A DNA stretch of 64,000 bases from Physcia stellaris (GCA_018902385.1 JABSSW010000057.1:1-64000), one strand, 5' to 3'; positions 49,911 through 62,612 are shown, numbered from the stretch's first letter. A program made the numbers and translations. The notes: a model not told the origin generated them from the letters alone.

Positions 49911-51167
49911 CATGGTACCTTGGGAATGTGTTAGATGTCTTCGACAATGCATAAATTTCAATTGGCGAAGTTCCGATGTCGCCAGGATAGACGCCTCTTA
50001 CGTCCATCCTTCGTGCCGCCTAATGCACCCCTAAACAAAGCCCCAGGCGTAACTCCGGGTTTGAAAGCGCTTGGAGCGTATCTGAGAAGATTGGGAAAGG
50101 TGCGTGCCGACTCTAGTGAACGCGCCTGGAGCTTCTACAGATACGCTCAAGGTACTGAGGAGTTACCTTGGAGTGACTATGAGAATGCCGAGTGAATCTC
50201 ACTAATGATCCTATCAAGATGCGGTTCTAATGCAAATGCTCATATCCGCATCCGTCCAATTCTGTCTCGTATTTCCGTCGTTGGGTTAGAGCTACGTTCA
50301 GATTTAACACTATCGTACCAGCGCAGATGCATTTCCAACAGCGCCACTTCTCATCCAAGGAGGCGTTGGTCCATAGCCATCAAACTTCTTACAGCAATGA
50401 GAATTCCCATGTGAAAAAGGCTCTCGCTCAGTTGATGACTTGGAGTTATCTTCATGTATGGTCGTTACCGTCCGACCAAAGAAGGGTTTTTTCACAATTG
50501 GTCTTTGAGTGCCACGGCGCGAAGTTACACTGAAATCAAAAGTCAGGTACCACATCCACTAGTATGGCACTCAAGGCTGATCAAGCTTCTAGGTGAGACA
50601 AGGCCCGAGACGGGCCCCTGGGATCGCTCCTGCCGAGACCATAAGCAAAGCGCGATGCCCCTGTCAAAGATGGGAAACAATATGAAGGCAAAAGACGGAA
50701 GGCGTGACTCGTAGCTTGAGAACATCAGGGAGAAAATCTTACGGTGAGCTTACTTTGGCCCGCGGCTTTCGGGCGCATGTAGAATACGATGGATCACATC
50801 CCGCAATTCTCATTAGCACTCTAATTCGGTCCCTGCGCCTGTGAGCCGCTCGCTTGGAGGGTTGAGACAGTAACGAGGAGTTATTTTCAGGTCTTCCAAT
50901 AATGCGGTGGGCAACTGAATTGTCCGAGGTAGGGGCTCTTGAATATGCGATGGCGGGTCGCCTGAACTTCTTAGGGAGTACCCTACGTTCCTGCATGACT
51001 TTCACTTCGACAATCCAGGCCCCGGAGCTCCGAAATTGACAAGGAATTGCAACATACTATTGATATTTGGACTACCCGAAGGCAGAGATCTCTACAAGGC
51101 ATCAAAAAGCTTCTTAACAAAAAGACACAACCCCTGGAATCATCACCATCATCTTTTCATCGCGACA
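49911..51167. other. Intergenic, no supported gene
   Basis: Many short frames on both strands, none with a recognisable domain. It holds the upstream region of the 8-cysteine secreted protein. Confidence 0.45.
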
Positions 51168-51662
51168 ATGTACGTTTCTCAATTCACGATAGTCCTGACC
51201 TTCTCCGCGCTTTTTTCTCCCGTCCTCAGCTGGTCTACTTGGGCTATCGAGGACGCCATAAACCCGCAGGATATCCTCACACCCGATTGCAGCGTCGACA
51301 CCTCCACCTCCACCGTTACCGATTGGGCGCTCACCCCCGCATGGCAAACCTCAATGCAAGAGTGTCTCTTCAAGATGAACAGCTCCAGCTGGGACGGCAA
51401 TTTGTGCGAACCAGAATATCCAGACATCAGCAAGGATGTGGACCCTCGACCCAACTTTCTTTTCTGGAAAGCCCACGCGCGCAACTTCAAAGACGCGCAG
51501 GATTGCTACAATATGTGTGCAGCTTGCTTGTTGAAAGGGATCCAGATTGGGTTGGCGGTGACGACTTGGTGCCACTATGCCGCTTATACGGTGGGATGGA
51601 AGAAAGCTACGTGTCAGATGGGGTTCGACTACCACGAATCCGGGTCTGGAGGGTCGTGGTAA
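51168..51662 (+). CDS. Small secreted cysteine-rich protein, 164 aa
   Basis: Single exon. I chose ATG 51,168 over the in-frame ATG at 51,036 because it gives a clean signal peptide (MYVSQFTIVLTFSALFSPVLS). The mature protein has eight cysteines: PDCSV, QECLF, LCEPEY, DCYNMCAACLLKG, TWCHY and TCQMG, which could form four disulphides. Trp-rich, with WSTWAIEDA near the mature N-terminus and a Gly/Ser-rich end (YHESGSGGSW). No known family recognised. Size, signal and even cysteine number fit an apoplastic effector or antimicrobial-type protein; that role is inference. The long overlapping + frame at 51,047-51,724 is an Arg-rich shadow. Confidence 0.78.
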   Translation: MYVSQFTIVLTFSALFSPVLSWSTWAIEDAINPQDILTPDCSVDTSTSTVTDWALTPAWQTSMQECLFKMNSSSWDGNLCEPEYPDISKDVDPRPNFLFWKAHARNFKDAQDCYNMCAACLLKGIQIGLAVTTWCHYAAYTVGWKKATCQMGFDYHESGSGGSW

Positions 51663-53143
51663 AGCATGCGTTCGTATGGGTGGTCTTTTTTGCTTCAGCA
51701 GCGGTGCCTTCGAGCAGAGCATAGCTTTTACAGATACCTCTGCATAACCCAGAAGCTACATCTGTCACCGTCGCCATTTGCCGAATTTGTGCTGTTCCAT
51801 TATCCGGTGGGAGATCTTGTTAGAAGCCTAATACCAGCACACTTCTCTCAGCGACCACGGGTAGGACGTCGGCACCCAGCATCGTCGATATCGTCGTACC
51901 AATGAACAGCTATCACCATCGTGAATTCACTCTGGAGATGAACTTACGCGTACCCAAAGGCTACCCTTGTCTGTCAGCTCATCGAAAGTCAAGCTGTGGC
52001 CATCTTTCTTGCCAGTAAGGCTGCATCATCATCCCCTTAGAGCCAAATAACATTCTGTCTGTAGTCAGAAAATAAAATGCCGAAATCCATTTACCTATAT
52101 CTGGTCGTGATCACGTATCATTACTAGTCCTTCCACAAATTTTGTTGTGTTATATCTCAGGCCTCCCATTCTGTTACTGGTCCAGTCACTTTTCCTGGTA
52201 TTCTACATCCAGGAAAGCCAGAGATTTCCGATGTGCAATCCCATCGGAGACGCACTCTATCGTCCACTGCGAAAAGTCTCCGAAGTAGCCCGCCAGATCT
52301 ATCAAATTGCCAAGCACTGCTCTATTAGAAAGTGAGGACATCGACGCTCCCTGGGGCATCGCGCAGTCAAGCTGCGCTCTTCAGTACCATCTACGATCAT
52401 GCTTCTGTCTTCAACGGCGGAGAGATACTTGACGAGACTGTTGAAAAAGCGGATCTACCCTGGTCTCAAGCTTGACGGACTTCATAACTGCATCAATGGA
52501 GACTAACAATCTGCCGCACTGTGTGACTTCTGCCTGTTGATTGGTTCCTGGATACCGTGCCCGAGAGCGTCTTTGAGGACCTACATACATCCAGGGAGAA
52601 CGGTGAGTGCTGTTGAATTATCTCTAGACAGTGGATCGCCCTCGCTATCCACAGATTACCATGCATCAATGGGTATTTTGCAAGCACACCGGAAAGGCTG
52701 GGAAGCATCTTTGAAGATTGTACGTGGCTAGCTGGCTGCGAGCATGGAGTCTGTCTATCGTCTCTATCGAACTTAGTCGTGCTTGCGATGACCGCTTTAA
52801 TATCACGGTCAAGGCCTCATCAAGCTACGTCGCTGACTTTTGTACTATTGTGAACAAGATCCATCTTAGTGTATCGAAAATCCAGGCCGAGCGGCCTTTT
52901 GGGGGACAAGCTGGCTGTTGTGTCCCAACCCTCTATCGCCATTGTTTGAGCTCTGTTTGGCTTTGGCCAGATGATGAGAAAACGGATGAGAAAACGTGCA
53001 GACAATTGAAAAATCTTCTCAAATTGGTGGCACTCATACTCTATATCTATGAATCTTCAGCACTACGTGCGAACCAATCAGTAAGCCAGAAGAGAGCGAC
53101 TTATGGAAATCTATCTTGATTCTTCTAAGCTCTGCCATTGCTT
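51663..53143. other. Intergenic, no supported gene
   Basis: Frames of 60-130 codons without domains; a 133-codon + frame at 52,718-53,119 has no supporting feature. Nothing called. Confidence 0.45.
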
Positions 53144-54756
53144 TCAAGGTCCTTTCGCTTGCTTATACCCAGGATACTTGTTATACTGGCTCTGATCCAC
53201 GCTTACCAACTTCGGACAATTCAAGCCAGCCAGGTTCTTATTAATGTTTGCAGCAAGTGGCGCAACTGCAGCGGTAACGTCCTTGTACAGCGAAGTTACC
53301 AGTCCCGGTGCCTCGCTCTGTACGAGCTGGAAGGTGAAGCATTCTAGATTGTTGCCTTGCGTGAGCGAGGCAGCATTGTAAACTCCTTTGCTTAGATTCG
53401 AAGGGTCAACGCCCACGAAAGAGTTGGGAGTACCGGTATTGCCGCCAGGCGAGAGGAGTCGCGAATCTTTGTTTCCATACTGCATGACGTCTGAGACGAA
53501 GCTGAGACAAAATTATTATAATCACTCAGTTCTCAGAGACTCCAATATAAACGGCTTACCCAGGAATAGTATATTCATCACCGACCGGTCGCTTGTACCA
53601 ATTATCTGGAATTCGTTCATACCCGGGAGTGTACTTGAAGGCGCCACTGTTGCCTGTGACCGCAAAAAAGGATTTGAATGTCTGTTTATCGAGATAGCCT
53701 TGGGGATAATCCGCCGAGTGATTGGCCATCATTGCCGGAGGGAAAGCATATCCAGCAGGAGAAACTAAAACCCCAGCGAACTGGGGAAAGAAGAAGTATG
53801 GGTTTTTGGATATAGAGTCGTTGAAGCGTGCTTGGCGGAAAGGAAACAGAGCACTGTACTGTTGAGGCGCCGGCTGTTAAGGACATGTAAGCATATGAAC
53901 TAGACTTACATTGACAAAAGCGTCAAGATAAGAGGATACTTGGACGTACCGTGTTATCTAAGAGAGCATTATAATACTGTTGGAACTGGTCGATTTGTAG
54001 GAGATAGTCGTTGCCCCTTTGAAGCGTCAGCACTAGTCTAGATTTCTAGTGGCTTCTTCCAAATAGCTTTCTTGACTGACTTAAGGAATAGGTCCCCACG
54101 GGTTGGTGAGGTATCGCCCTCATAATTATTGTGTGAGCCACTTAGACCAGTGGGTACTCCCAAAAGAGTAGTACTGCCCAAGATCGCCTCGAGGACTGTT
54201 GGTCCACCTATAGAATACCCAGGGTGTGGAGACAGTGCGTTACCATCGAAAAGTGTCCCGTAAGTTGCGAGGAAAGATCCGAGATCGACCGCCATCCCAT
54301 AAGCTTAAACGGGACTGCTGTCAGCATCAAATCCCTAAATAAAAGCGCGAAATTGATCAAAGAGCTAGTCAACGTACCTGTGTTGACTGCTTGTATAATG
54401 GTAGGGATATCGGCGACCCCGTTGTGAGGTAAGTAACCGTGGTTTGCTAGAGCATTCAATCCCGGGCAAGGTCCGCGCTGGTCTCCACTCTTTGGTGCAA
54501 CCCAGGCATGGGTACCCGTTGTAGAGACCTTTTGTGCCACAGGATCGAATACTGCGCGCTTTTTCAGCTCCTCTCTCAAATGAGGACATTCTTTCTCATT
54601 GCGCGTAGCCGCTCGGTGGGCGGCGTAGGGGCATTTGCCTTCTCCAACCAGTTTCGATCTCAAGGCATCGAGAGCAGCTGCATCAAGATGTGGAAGAGCT
54701 GTTACAATGCTAACAGATATCGCAGCTATGCCTAGAGCTAGTTGAAGTGACTTCAT
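53144..54756 (-). CDS. Heme-thiolate peroxidase/peroxygenase (chloroperoxidase family), secreted
   Basis: Five exons (54,756-54,378; 54,303-54,081; 54,016-53,950; 53,873-53,560; 53,501-53,144) sum to 446 codons plus stop in perfect phase. A signal peptide (MKSLQLALGIAAISVSIVTA) indicates secretion. The heme Cys lies in RGPCPGLNALANHGYLPHNG (PCP motif, NHG). AYGMAVDLGSFLATYGTLFD follows, then GLSGSHNNYEGDTSPTRGDL, carrying the EGD acid and the downstream Arg used by unspecific peroxygenases for peroxide cleavage. Then come GNDYLLQIDQFQQYYNAL, a C-terminal half with AGYAFPPAMMANHS, and LNCPKL with a late Cys. Such enzymes use hydrogen peroxide to oxygenate or halogenate organic substrates. It looks intact and lies about 0.8 kb from a mutated island. 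Confidence 0.92.
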
Positions 54757-55523
54757 TCCTGGGTCTGGGGAGCCAAGCGGATAGTGGGGGTCCAAGAACA
54801 AAAGCCTTAGACGCGACTACTTCTTATATGACAATAAAGCTCTTAGGAATCTAGGAGGTTAGTGGTTGTTCAGCAAATGATATCATGATACCTGCAATTG
54901 CTTAGAAGCGAGACACACCCCGCTGAGGAAACCAGGTGATGATGCTGTCTGACCATGGCTAGCCTTATGCACCAGCATTCGGAATGGACCCAGACCACTC
55001 GCGTTTCCACACTTTACATGTGCTATGTCTTAAGAGATTATCTTCTCTATACCGATGCAACTGGACGACTCACGCCATGCTCTTGAGTAAACCTCAAGCC
55101 ATCTCCACTGACGTCGAGCCTCCAAGCGAAAAACTGGAGCTAGGCCGAGCATGTTCGAGTCGCTTCGATGTGACCTTCCTCATTCGTCCTAAAAGCCTCA
55201 AGCAGTCAACGATCAGGTCCAGTCGCCCCACTCGATCTTGCCGTTTTCCGTGGCTCAGATCGGACAAGCCCATGGTATCTAAGGTGGCTGAATTTGATGC
55301 ACCTCTAGTGGGCGTGGAGGCCAGAATCTCGTCCACCAATTACCTAGTGGCTAATGGCGTTCCACAAATAACCTTGATCTGAACGATTTTGTTCAGACGC
55401 ATTGGTCCTGGTAGCACTGATCATTGTTGACATGTGAATCCCCTCAATGTGCTGGCAACGCATGATACGTTTGGTTACGAGAGGAACGCATTCGCGGTGT
55501 AGATGAGTCATTGAGGTCTCTCT
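54757..55523. other. Intergenic, no supported gene
   Basis: The peroxygenase promoter lies here. A 132-codon + frame at 54,984-55,382 has a shadow on the other strand and no domain. Nothing else. Confidence 0.45.
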
Positions 55524-55648
55524 GCTAATGCCCCTGAAGGCTTCTGTATAGAGACTTTGGTGGTTGGCCCGGCCAGCGAGCACCGCCTATGCAAGAAAAC
55601 ACCCACAACAAGGGCTCTGCTGAGCAGTAGCATCGCCGGCTAATTTTC
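55524..55648 (+). repeat. Repeat A, unmutated copy
   Basis: This runs from GCTAATGCCCCTGAAGG to CGCCGGCTAATTTTC. It aligns with 55,867-55,988, which lies inside the mutated island. This copy keeps CC, CT, GG and AG; the other has lost nearly all of them. Confidence 0.9.
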
Positions 55649-55717
55649 TCTATTTATCGCGATCGAGCTATGAAATGATATGTACATGAAACGATTTTTC
55701 AAAAACGAATAAACGAA

Positions 55718-55866
55718 AAAACAAACGTTTCGAAAAATGAAAAACAAAAAAAAAAAAACAATGAACGATCGTTTGCAATATAACGAGCAAAAAATTCGAA
55801 CAATTTTTTTGACGATTGAATTTTCATGCGTTTTTTTTGTATCAACATTTTTGTTCAACAAATCGA
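55718..55866 (+). repeat. Repeat B, mutated copy
   Basis: This starts CAAACGTTTCGAAAAATG and runs through GCAATATAACGAGCAAAA to TTGTTCAACAAATCGA. It matches 60,094-60,242. Every CC and CT of the right copy is TT or TC here, with one ApG retained (in CGAGCA). Confidence 0.9.
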
Positions 55867-55988
55867 ATTAATGTTTTTGAAAATTTTTGTATAAAAATTT
55901 TGATGATTGATTCGATTAACGAACATCGTTTATGCAAAAAACATTCATCAAAAATTTTGTTAAACAATAATATCGTCGATTAATTTTC
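55867..55988 (+). repeat. Repeat A, mutated copy
   Basis: This starts ATTAATGTTTTTGAAAA and ends CGTCGATTAATTTTC. Its counterpart at 55,524 shows the pre-mutation sequence. Confidence 0.9.
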
Positions 55989-58900
55989 AAATTTCAAAAC
56001 AACGTCGCGCGACGAAATCGTTGCAAACAAAACGACGTACGTTCAACGAATTCGAAAAATTTGAAAAAATCGAAAAATAATTAATTTGATTGTTTTATTG
56101 ATGTCAATATATAACAAATACGTGTTGAACGATCAACGATTCAACATTTGAATTATGATTTCGATAACGTTTTGAATTTTGATTTTTGTAACGATTTTTC
56201 GATCAAAAAAATGTTTTGAATAATGTTCATGTTTTTTAACGATGCAAAATTTTTGCGTAACACATTCGTAATCATTTGTGCATTGAAAAATTTGTATGAT
56301 TTAATTTCGAACAATGACGTATTCGCAATCGCAAAAATATTTGATGAAAAAATGACGCAAAAAATTGACAAAACAATTCGCATCGTTCGTTGCAACAATA
56401 ATAAAAATAACGTCGTGACGAAAAAAATTCATTTTGAAAAAAAATAAAATCAATTTCAAAAAATCGATTTGTAAAATAACGAAAAAACGAATAACGTGTC
56501 ATTGAACAAAATCGAACTCGTTTTGTTCGTTCGTTTTATACGTGAATTTTTTACACGAAAAATTTTGCGAAAATCAAACAAAAAACAACGTGCATCGTGA
56601 CGTTTCATTTGATGTTCGTATTGAAATTTGCTAACAATTTCAACAAAATATCGCGAATAATGAGTTTACGCTTTCGACGATCGTTTTTTTGATATTTTTT
56701 TATTTCGCGTATGTGACGTTGCAACAACGACGAATTGAAAATCGAAAAATCTGAATAATCGCGATCAATGTGTGCAAATTTCAATGCATCAACGTATGTT
56801 TTAATGATTTTGAATTTCAAACGATTTATGTTCATGAAAATCATTCAATGATGTAATATTCATTCGTTGATCGATCAAAAATTCAACGCGATCAATTTCA
56901 TCAAACAATGTCGTTTGTAATTGTTCATCGCAATTTCGTAACTGTGACGCGTATTGAAAATCAAATTTCATCAAATATGATTCGTTGTCTTTTTAAACAA
57001 AAAACATTTTGCATATCAATTTTCGAACGAATTTCGAATCGCATAGAAATTACGAAAAAATCTGAAATCATGAAAATGTTCGATAAATTAATTGTTCAAA
57101 TTCGTTAACAATGATATCATATTTATTTCGTGACAACAAATCAACAAAACGATTTTTTTGAATTCGATTCAAACGACGTAAATTTCGATGTCGTGAATCG
57201 TCAACAACATCACGATTTTGCGTAAATTTTTTATGACAAAATTTCGTGATGTTTGAACGTAAATTTGCGCAAATCGTTTGATTGTCACAATGAACGATGA
57301 ATTTGCAATTGTTAAAATTTTCGAATCAAATACGCATGACATGCAATACGAATTGCATTTTTTTGATTTGTATGTCTCGTTTCTTTTTGCGATTTCGATT
57401 GTTGAAACGTTAATTGAATATTTCGTCAAAAAAATCACGTCGATGACGAAATCGATAATCATTAATATTTCATTTTTTTGAAACGTCGATTCACATCAAA
57501 CATTCGAAACGTGTTTCAAATTTTCGTATCAATTTGATTTCGTTTCATTGCGATAAAAATTCGATTTATCAAATTAAATCGATTCGCATATCATCGTTGA
57601 TGTGTATTCGTCGTGTTTTGAAATCGAAAATTCTGTAAAACGAAATCAAAAAATTTTTTTCAAACACAATCATTTTCGCGCAAAAAAAAAAAAATCAACG
57701 AGTTCATCGAATTTTTAATAATTAATCGAATTGAAAAATTCGTTATTGACGTCATGAATCAATTTTTTGACGCGTTCGAATTTATTTGCAAATAATTTGA
57801 TTTTCATGAAATTCGAATTCAATTCGATGTTCAAAAACGACATCACGATATTCGATTGTTTTTTCTTTGCGTTGATGCGAAAATTTAGTTTTTTACAAAT
57901 ATGAATTCACATTTTTTTTGTACGATTTCGTATTTGCGTCGAATGACAATACGAAAAAAAAATCATCGAAATAATGATAAATTGTAAAACATCGAAACAA
58001 TTTGATGAATATGTAATTGAAAATTTTATTGAACAAATCAAATAAAAAAAACGCAATGCGTAATTCGAAAAGTAAAAACAATTTCAAATAATAAATATTC
58101 AATCAATAAAAATCAAACAATCAACGAATTGATATGATCAACGATACGTGTCTGAAAACGTCAACAAAATTCTTTTTAAACATTTCGACATGACGATTTC
58201 GTCGCACTATTGCGATTATAACATCGTTCACAACGATATATTTCAATGTTTCATATTTTTTCGTATGTAATGATTGATTGACAAATTCGCAAAATGCGAA
58301 AAATCGTGAATTCGTTTTCAGTTTTCATCGTTTTTCGATATCAATTTCAACGAAAAACATATGTACGAATTTGTTTTCAATTGTGATTTCACGATCAACA
58401 ATTTATTCAACGTTAACTGTTTCTGTATATCGACGATAAAAACGTCAAAAATCTTTTCGATCGAAACGTGATTCTTGAATATAAAACATTGTGAAAAATT
58501 CTCGTAATTCATTTTCGCATCGAAACGAATTATACGCAAAAAAATTTTGACGAAAAATTTATCGAAATGAAAATGCAACGTTTTTTTCAATCATCAGCTG
58601 AATCAACGAATTTTCGATTTTCAGTTTTTTTTTTATCATTTGACAATGTTATATGAAAAATTTTTCGAAATTCATAACAAAAAAAAAATATTTTCATGTC
58701 ACGAAAAAAAAAACGATTTCGAAATTCGCGACGAATTTTTTTTTTTTTTCGCACGAATCAAAATCGACGACGAGTAAAACACGTTGTTTCGTCGTGATTT
58801 GATTGTTGACACATGAAACAAACATAAATTCATTTGCAATTCGATTTGATGCAATTTTCGATAATTTGAAAATTAACACAATCGTCGTTAAAACGATTAT

Positions 58901-60093
58901 AAAAATCGTTGAAATTCTTGTCGAAAAATCGACGAAACGTCGTCGTTCGAAATTGAAAATCGAACGACGATAAACGTGTTTTTTGTTAATTAATCGTTTG
59001 TTTTTCTCGTTTCGTTGACATTGTCGATGACAAATTTATCAATTTTCAACGCGTTTTCTCGTACGATTTCATTCAAAATTTGAAATTGTTTTGACTCATG
59101 AATATGATACGAGTCACGAACTTTTCGTGATACAACAACACGAAAACGAAAATTTTTGATTCATCATCGTCAACAAATTTCGCATGTATGTTGATTGAAT
59201 TATTGACAAATCGTATCGCATCGTTGACGTCGCGATAAAAAAAACAATTTGAAAATAAATTATTAAACAACGCAAAAAATATTTTTTGAATTTGATCATT
59301 TGAATCGCGTCGTCGACAAAATTGATTTTATTTGACGCGAAAACAAAATTTTCATCGAATTTCAACATGTTTTTGATTTTGAATTTGTCGATTCGAATAT
59401 TTTCGAAATGTTTGCAATCAATAATCGAAAAAATGACAAACAAAACGAATTTCACGATTTGTTGATTGAAATCAATAAAAAACGTTCGAAATTTCGCGAA
59501 TATCGCAATTGCGTAAAAATTGTGAAAAAAAAAAATTGTGATACAACGAAAAAAATAAAATGCGCGTTTGATATCAAAAAAAACGTATCATCGTTAATCG
59601 ACGACGAAAACACGTGAAAAATCAACGAAATTGCACGATTTCGTTTCAATTGCATTTTTTTTATTTGATTTTTCGTCGCGTCGATGTCGTTTTTTCGTTT
59701 AAAAACGAAAAATTTTTGTTTGTTTGTTTTGATGAATTCGTTTTTCACGAATTTTTTCACATCGACATTAAAAAAACGAAAAAAAAACGATTGACGAAAT
59801 CGAAATCGCGATATTGAATTTGACGTCAAATGAATAATTTTTTTGACGTCGACGAAACGTGTTTGACGAAACGTGAAATCATCGAAAATAATATTGAATT
59901 TTTTGAAAAATTTAACATTCGATTTTTTTTTGTTGATTTTTTGTTTAATTATGACGACGACGACGTGAATACGCGACGCGTGTATAAAACGAAAAATCGA
60001 TGATTTGATATAAAAACGTCGAAAAATGATATTTGAAATTGCAATATCAAAACAGCAACAAATTGATATACAAAAATTCGATATATCACAAAC

Positions 60094-60242
60094 AAAAACG
60101 TTTCGAAAAATGAAAAACAAAAAAAAAAACAATGAGCGATCGTTTGCAATATAACGAGCAAAAGGTCCGAGCATTTCCTCTGACGGTTGGGCATTCATGC
60201 GCCTTCCCTGCATCAGCACCCCTGTCCAGCAGGCCGAGCATG
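60094..60242 (+). repeat. Repeat B, right copy, mostly unmutated
   Basis: The left 40 bases have few C or G and look like the mutated copy. From GAGCGATCG at 60,134 onward CC, CT, GG and AG are present (GGTCCGAGCATTTCCTCTGA). The island boundary therefore runs through this repeat. Confidence 0.85.
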
Positions 60243-62612
60243 ACCCCGCATGACCCTGCATACTCAGATGGACGTAGGCTCGATTAGGACGAAGTCTCGG
60301 CCACAGCTTAGGAGGAGCAGGACCCAATGAGATGGTTCAGGTTGCCTTTTGGCCTCGCCATAACATTCCTCCACGAGGCTCACCAATACCGGCAGAGGCT
60401 AATCAATCCTTAACCAATAGCTTGGCACACTCCACCAACAATATCGTCATCGTGCAGTGGGATTTTCACTCGTAATCCGGATTCTGTAATTGGCCTCGTA
60501 AAAACGGATGGGGTTTGACTTTAGACTGCGCCTAGTCCCTCATAGCGCTGGCGGAGAAGTGATAATGGTCGGTGGAGAAGTCCTTGAAAATCTTCCTTCT
60601 TAATAGCCTCCGACAGAACGGGCCCACCGGGACTCATTGTTGCTTTCCTCACGCTACGGAGTGGTGTTCAACCAGAGTCTGCAATATGAGCCAAACAGTG
60701 GTGGCCAGTAGCTCTTTCCAGGAAGCCCATAAGAACCCGATACAAGCGACGGCAAGAGAATTACGTGAGCTGTGTTGAAACAGGCCGCGAAGACGTGAGG
60801 TAGAGAGCAAGCCGAGACGCTTCTAGAGAAAACATGAATATATTGTATGTATTCAACCCAGTTCTTATACCTCACCGATGTGGCTAGATCAGCTACGCAC
60901 ACTCGCACTCAGGAAGAGGGTTCCAGGTCTCGACCCATCCAGCCTTCCACACGGATGAAAACACTTCCGCGAGCGATGAAATGTCCGTGACAAATACTTC
61001 GTGATCTCTGTAAAGTCCTCAAGCTTTCTCAGCCTCGGCACTTTCTCGGTCTCTCTGTCCTCGTCACATTCTTCTTTGTCAACCCGGAGTTATTACTATA
61101 TAGGTATCTAAATCAGGAATTTTGAGCCTTGCCGAACGATGTTTTCGTCTTTTTTTTTTGACAGGAGGAAGGAGTCAAGGATCAGTGGAGAAGCCCGCCC
61201 TTGTCTCTTCCAAAATCGAATCTCGGTCCCTGTCGCGTGCCTTCCAAAGCAGCTGGCTCGAGCTTGAGCTGGTTGTGATCTCAGACGAAGCGATCACCTA
61301 GCTCTACTCTTAATGGAAATCTTTCGAAACTTGCGATAGGCTGCTTCGGTTCAAGACCTTATTTTTAGGCGATTCCGACGATTACTGCGACCACTGCGAC
61401 CCGGCTTGATTGACAATAGGAGACTTAAACCGAGAATGAGACAAAGGCCATCTACAATACAGACAGCACATGATGGCTGCTTATTCTTCTCCCAAAAAAA
61501 GACCTGGGGGAACAGTCAGAACAGAAGAGCATACCACGAACAGGATTCACAAGCCCATAGAACTTTAATCCTGGCAGTCCCACTCTTCTGACGTCGTTGT
61601 GTAAGCCTCCAGCTGATGTCTTGCTTTCGCCAACCGACGAGCGATACTAGATCCACTGTAAGTGTCTGAGGTCAGATCTTGTGGCCAACAGCCCTTCTCC
61701 GTTGAAAAGAGCTGGCATCGTCAGACTCAGACTGACTACGATTTGGGACATCATAGAGAAGTTGGTGAATAATCGCTAGGCTGGAGAAGCAGAATGGACA
61801 GAGAGATGTTCTCACTCTCACGAGTGGTGGGACATAGGGTTAGTGTGGCGAAGATCTTTCAAATGAAAACACCTTCGAACGTAGGCCCAGTTGCAGAGAT
61901 GAAGAGGATTTGTACATTCTGAACACTTTTTCTCGACGACTCCAAATGGGACGAGAACAGAAAATTTCCCTACGTACGACGCTGGGGTTCGTTGGAAGCG
62001 ACTTTCGGTATTTCGTCGATTAAACACTACAAGCCGCTAGCGATTGTATAATCATAACGAGTGAGGTCCCTACGGTGTGTATATCTTGGAAAGGACGACA
62101 GTAGTAGAGTAGTCGTTGAGACTGTCACTGACCAGTAACCCCTGTGGGGGCGGGTGCTAGAGTGCATGCTCTTGGCTGATCGACCGCTACGCGAGCCATT
62201 CATGAAGCACACCAATCACCGAGGTCACTCCAGGCATGCCCAGGTGCTAGAGCTGTTTCAGAAAACTGTGCCTGACAAGAAACGACGTCACACTTGCAAA
62301 CCGAGGTCAATTATCCCAGACAAGCGAAATTGATGGCCTGATAGTCAAACCATCACGGGCGGATCGAAATCACTTCATCTTGTCAGCGTTGAATGTTGTC
62401 GCTGGCGCTGAATCTGCCTTGGGGCCGTCGCCTTGGCGACTGCACGATGGGCGTCATTTGAAAGGCGGACCGTAGGACGACGAGTATGGCGTGAGGCGCG
62501 ACGGTCAAGTTATAAGTTGTTTCTTTTTCCTTCAATTTATCCCTTTGACTGTGTTTTCACATGTGTGTATTATCCTCAATACTATAACAAGGGCCCAGAG
62601 CAAGTCATTATC
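60243..62612. other. Intergenic, no supported gene
   Basis: About 2.4 kb of ordinary composition. A short stretch near 60,335-60,365 (WFRLPFGLA) faintly resembles a reverse-transcriptase block, too little to call. A short Cys-containing - frame at 61,818-62,027 is not supported. The lysozyme promoter lies at the right end. Confidence 0.4.

Larger units (their letters stand above)
55670..60133. mobile_element. Mutated element island, tyrosine-recombinase-like relic
   Basis: A second AT-rich island with the same CpY-depleted composition lies inside ordinary DNA. The - strand at 56,844-56,605 resembles the core-binding domain of a fungal tyrosine recombinase (KTYVDALKFAHIDRDYSDF, then LLQRHIREIKKYQKN, then RKLIIRDILLKLLANF). 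That suggests a Crypton- or DIRS-type element; I cannot decide which, and treat it as a broken fossil with many interruptions. Repeats A and B occur as A - BA - B (55,524, 55,718-55,988 and 60,094), as if a short copy (55,524-55,866) and a long copy (55,867 to about 60,242) sit head to tail. The outermost A and B copies are unmutated. Old, given saturation of CpY sites. Confidence 0.6.

Noticed and set aside
51047-51724. 225-codon Arg-rich frame
   Set aside because: It overlaps the signal-peptide-bearing 8-cysteine protein in another frame.
27797-54756. A secondary-metabolite gene cluster
   Set aside because: P450s, a hydrolase and a peroxygenase are present, but no backbone synthase, transporter or cluster regulator is seen, and the genes are widely spaced.
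57278-57481. RNase H-like segment on the + strand of the island
   Set aside because: The resemblance is partial, and the recombinase-like segment is on the other strand; too weak to call.
60320-60500. Reverse-transcriptase fragment
   Set aside because: Only a short stretch resembles the family; no supporting blocks nearby.
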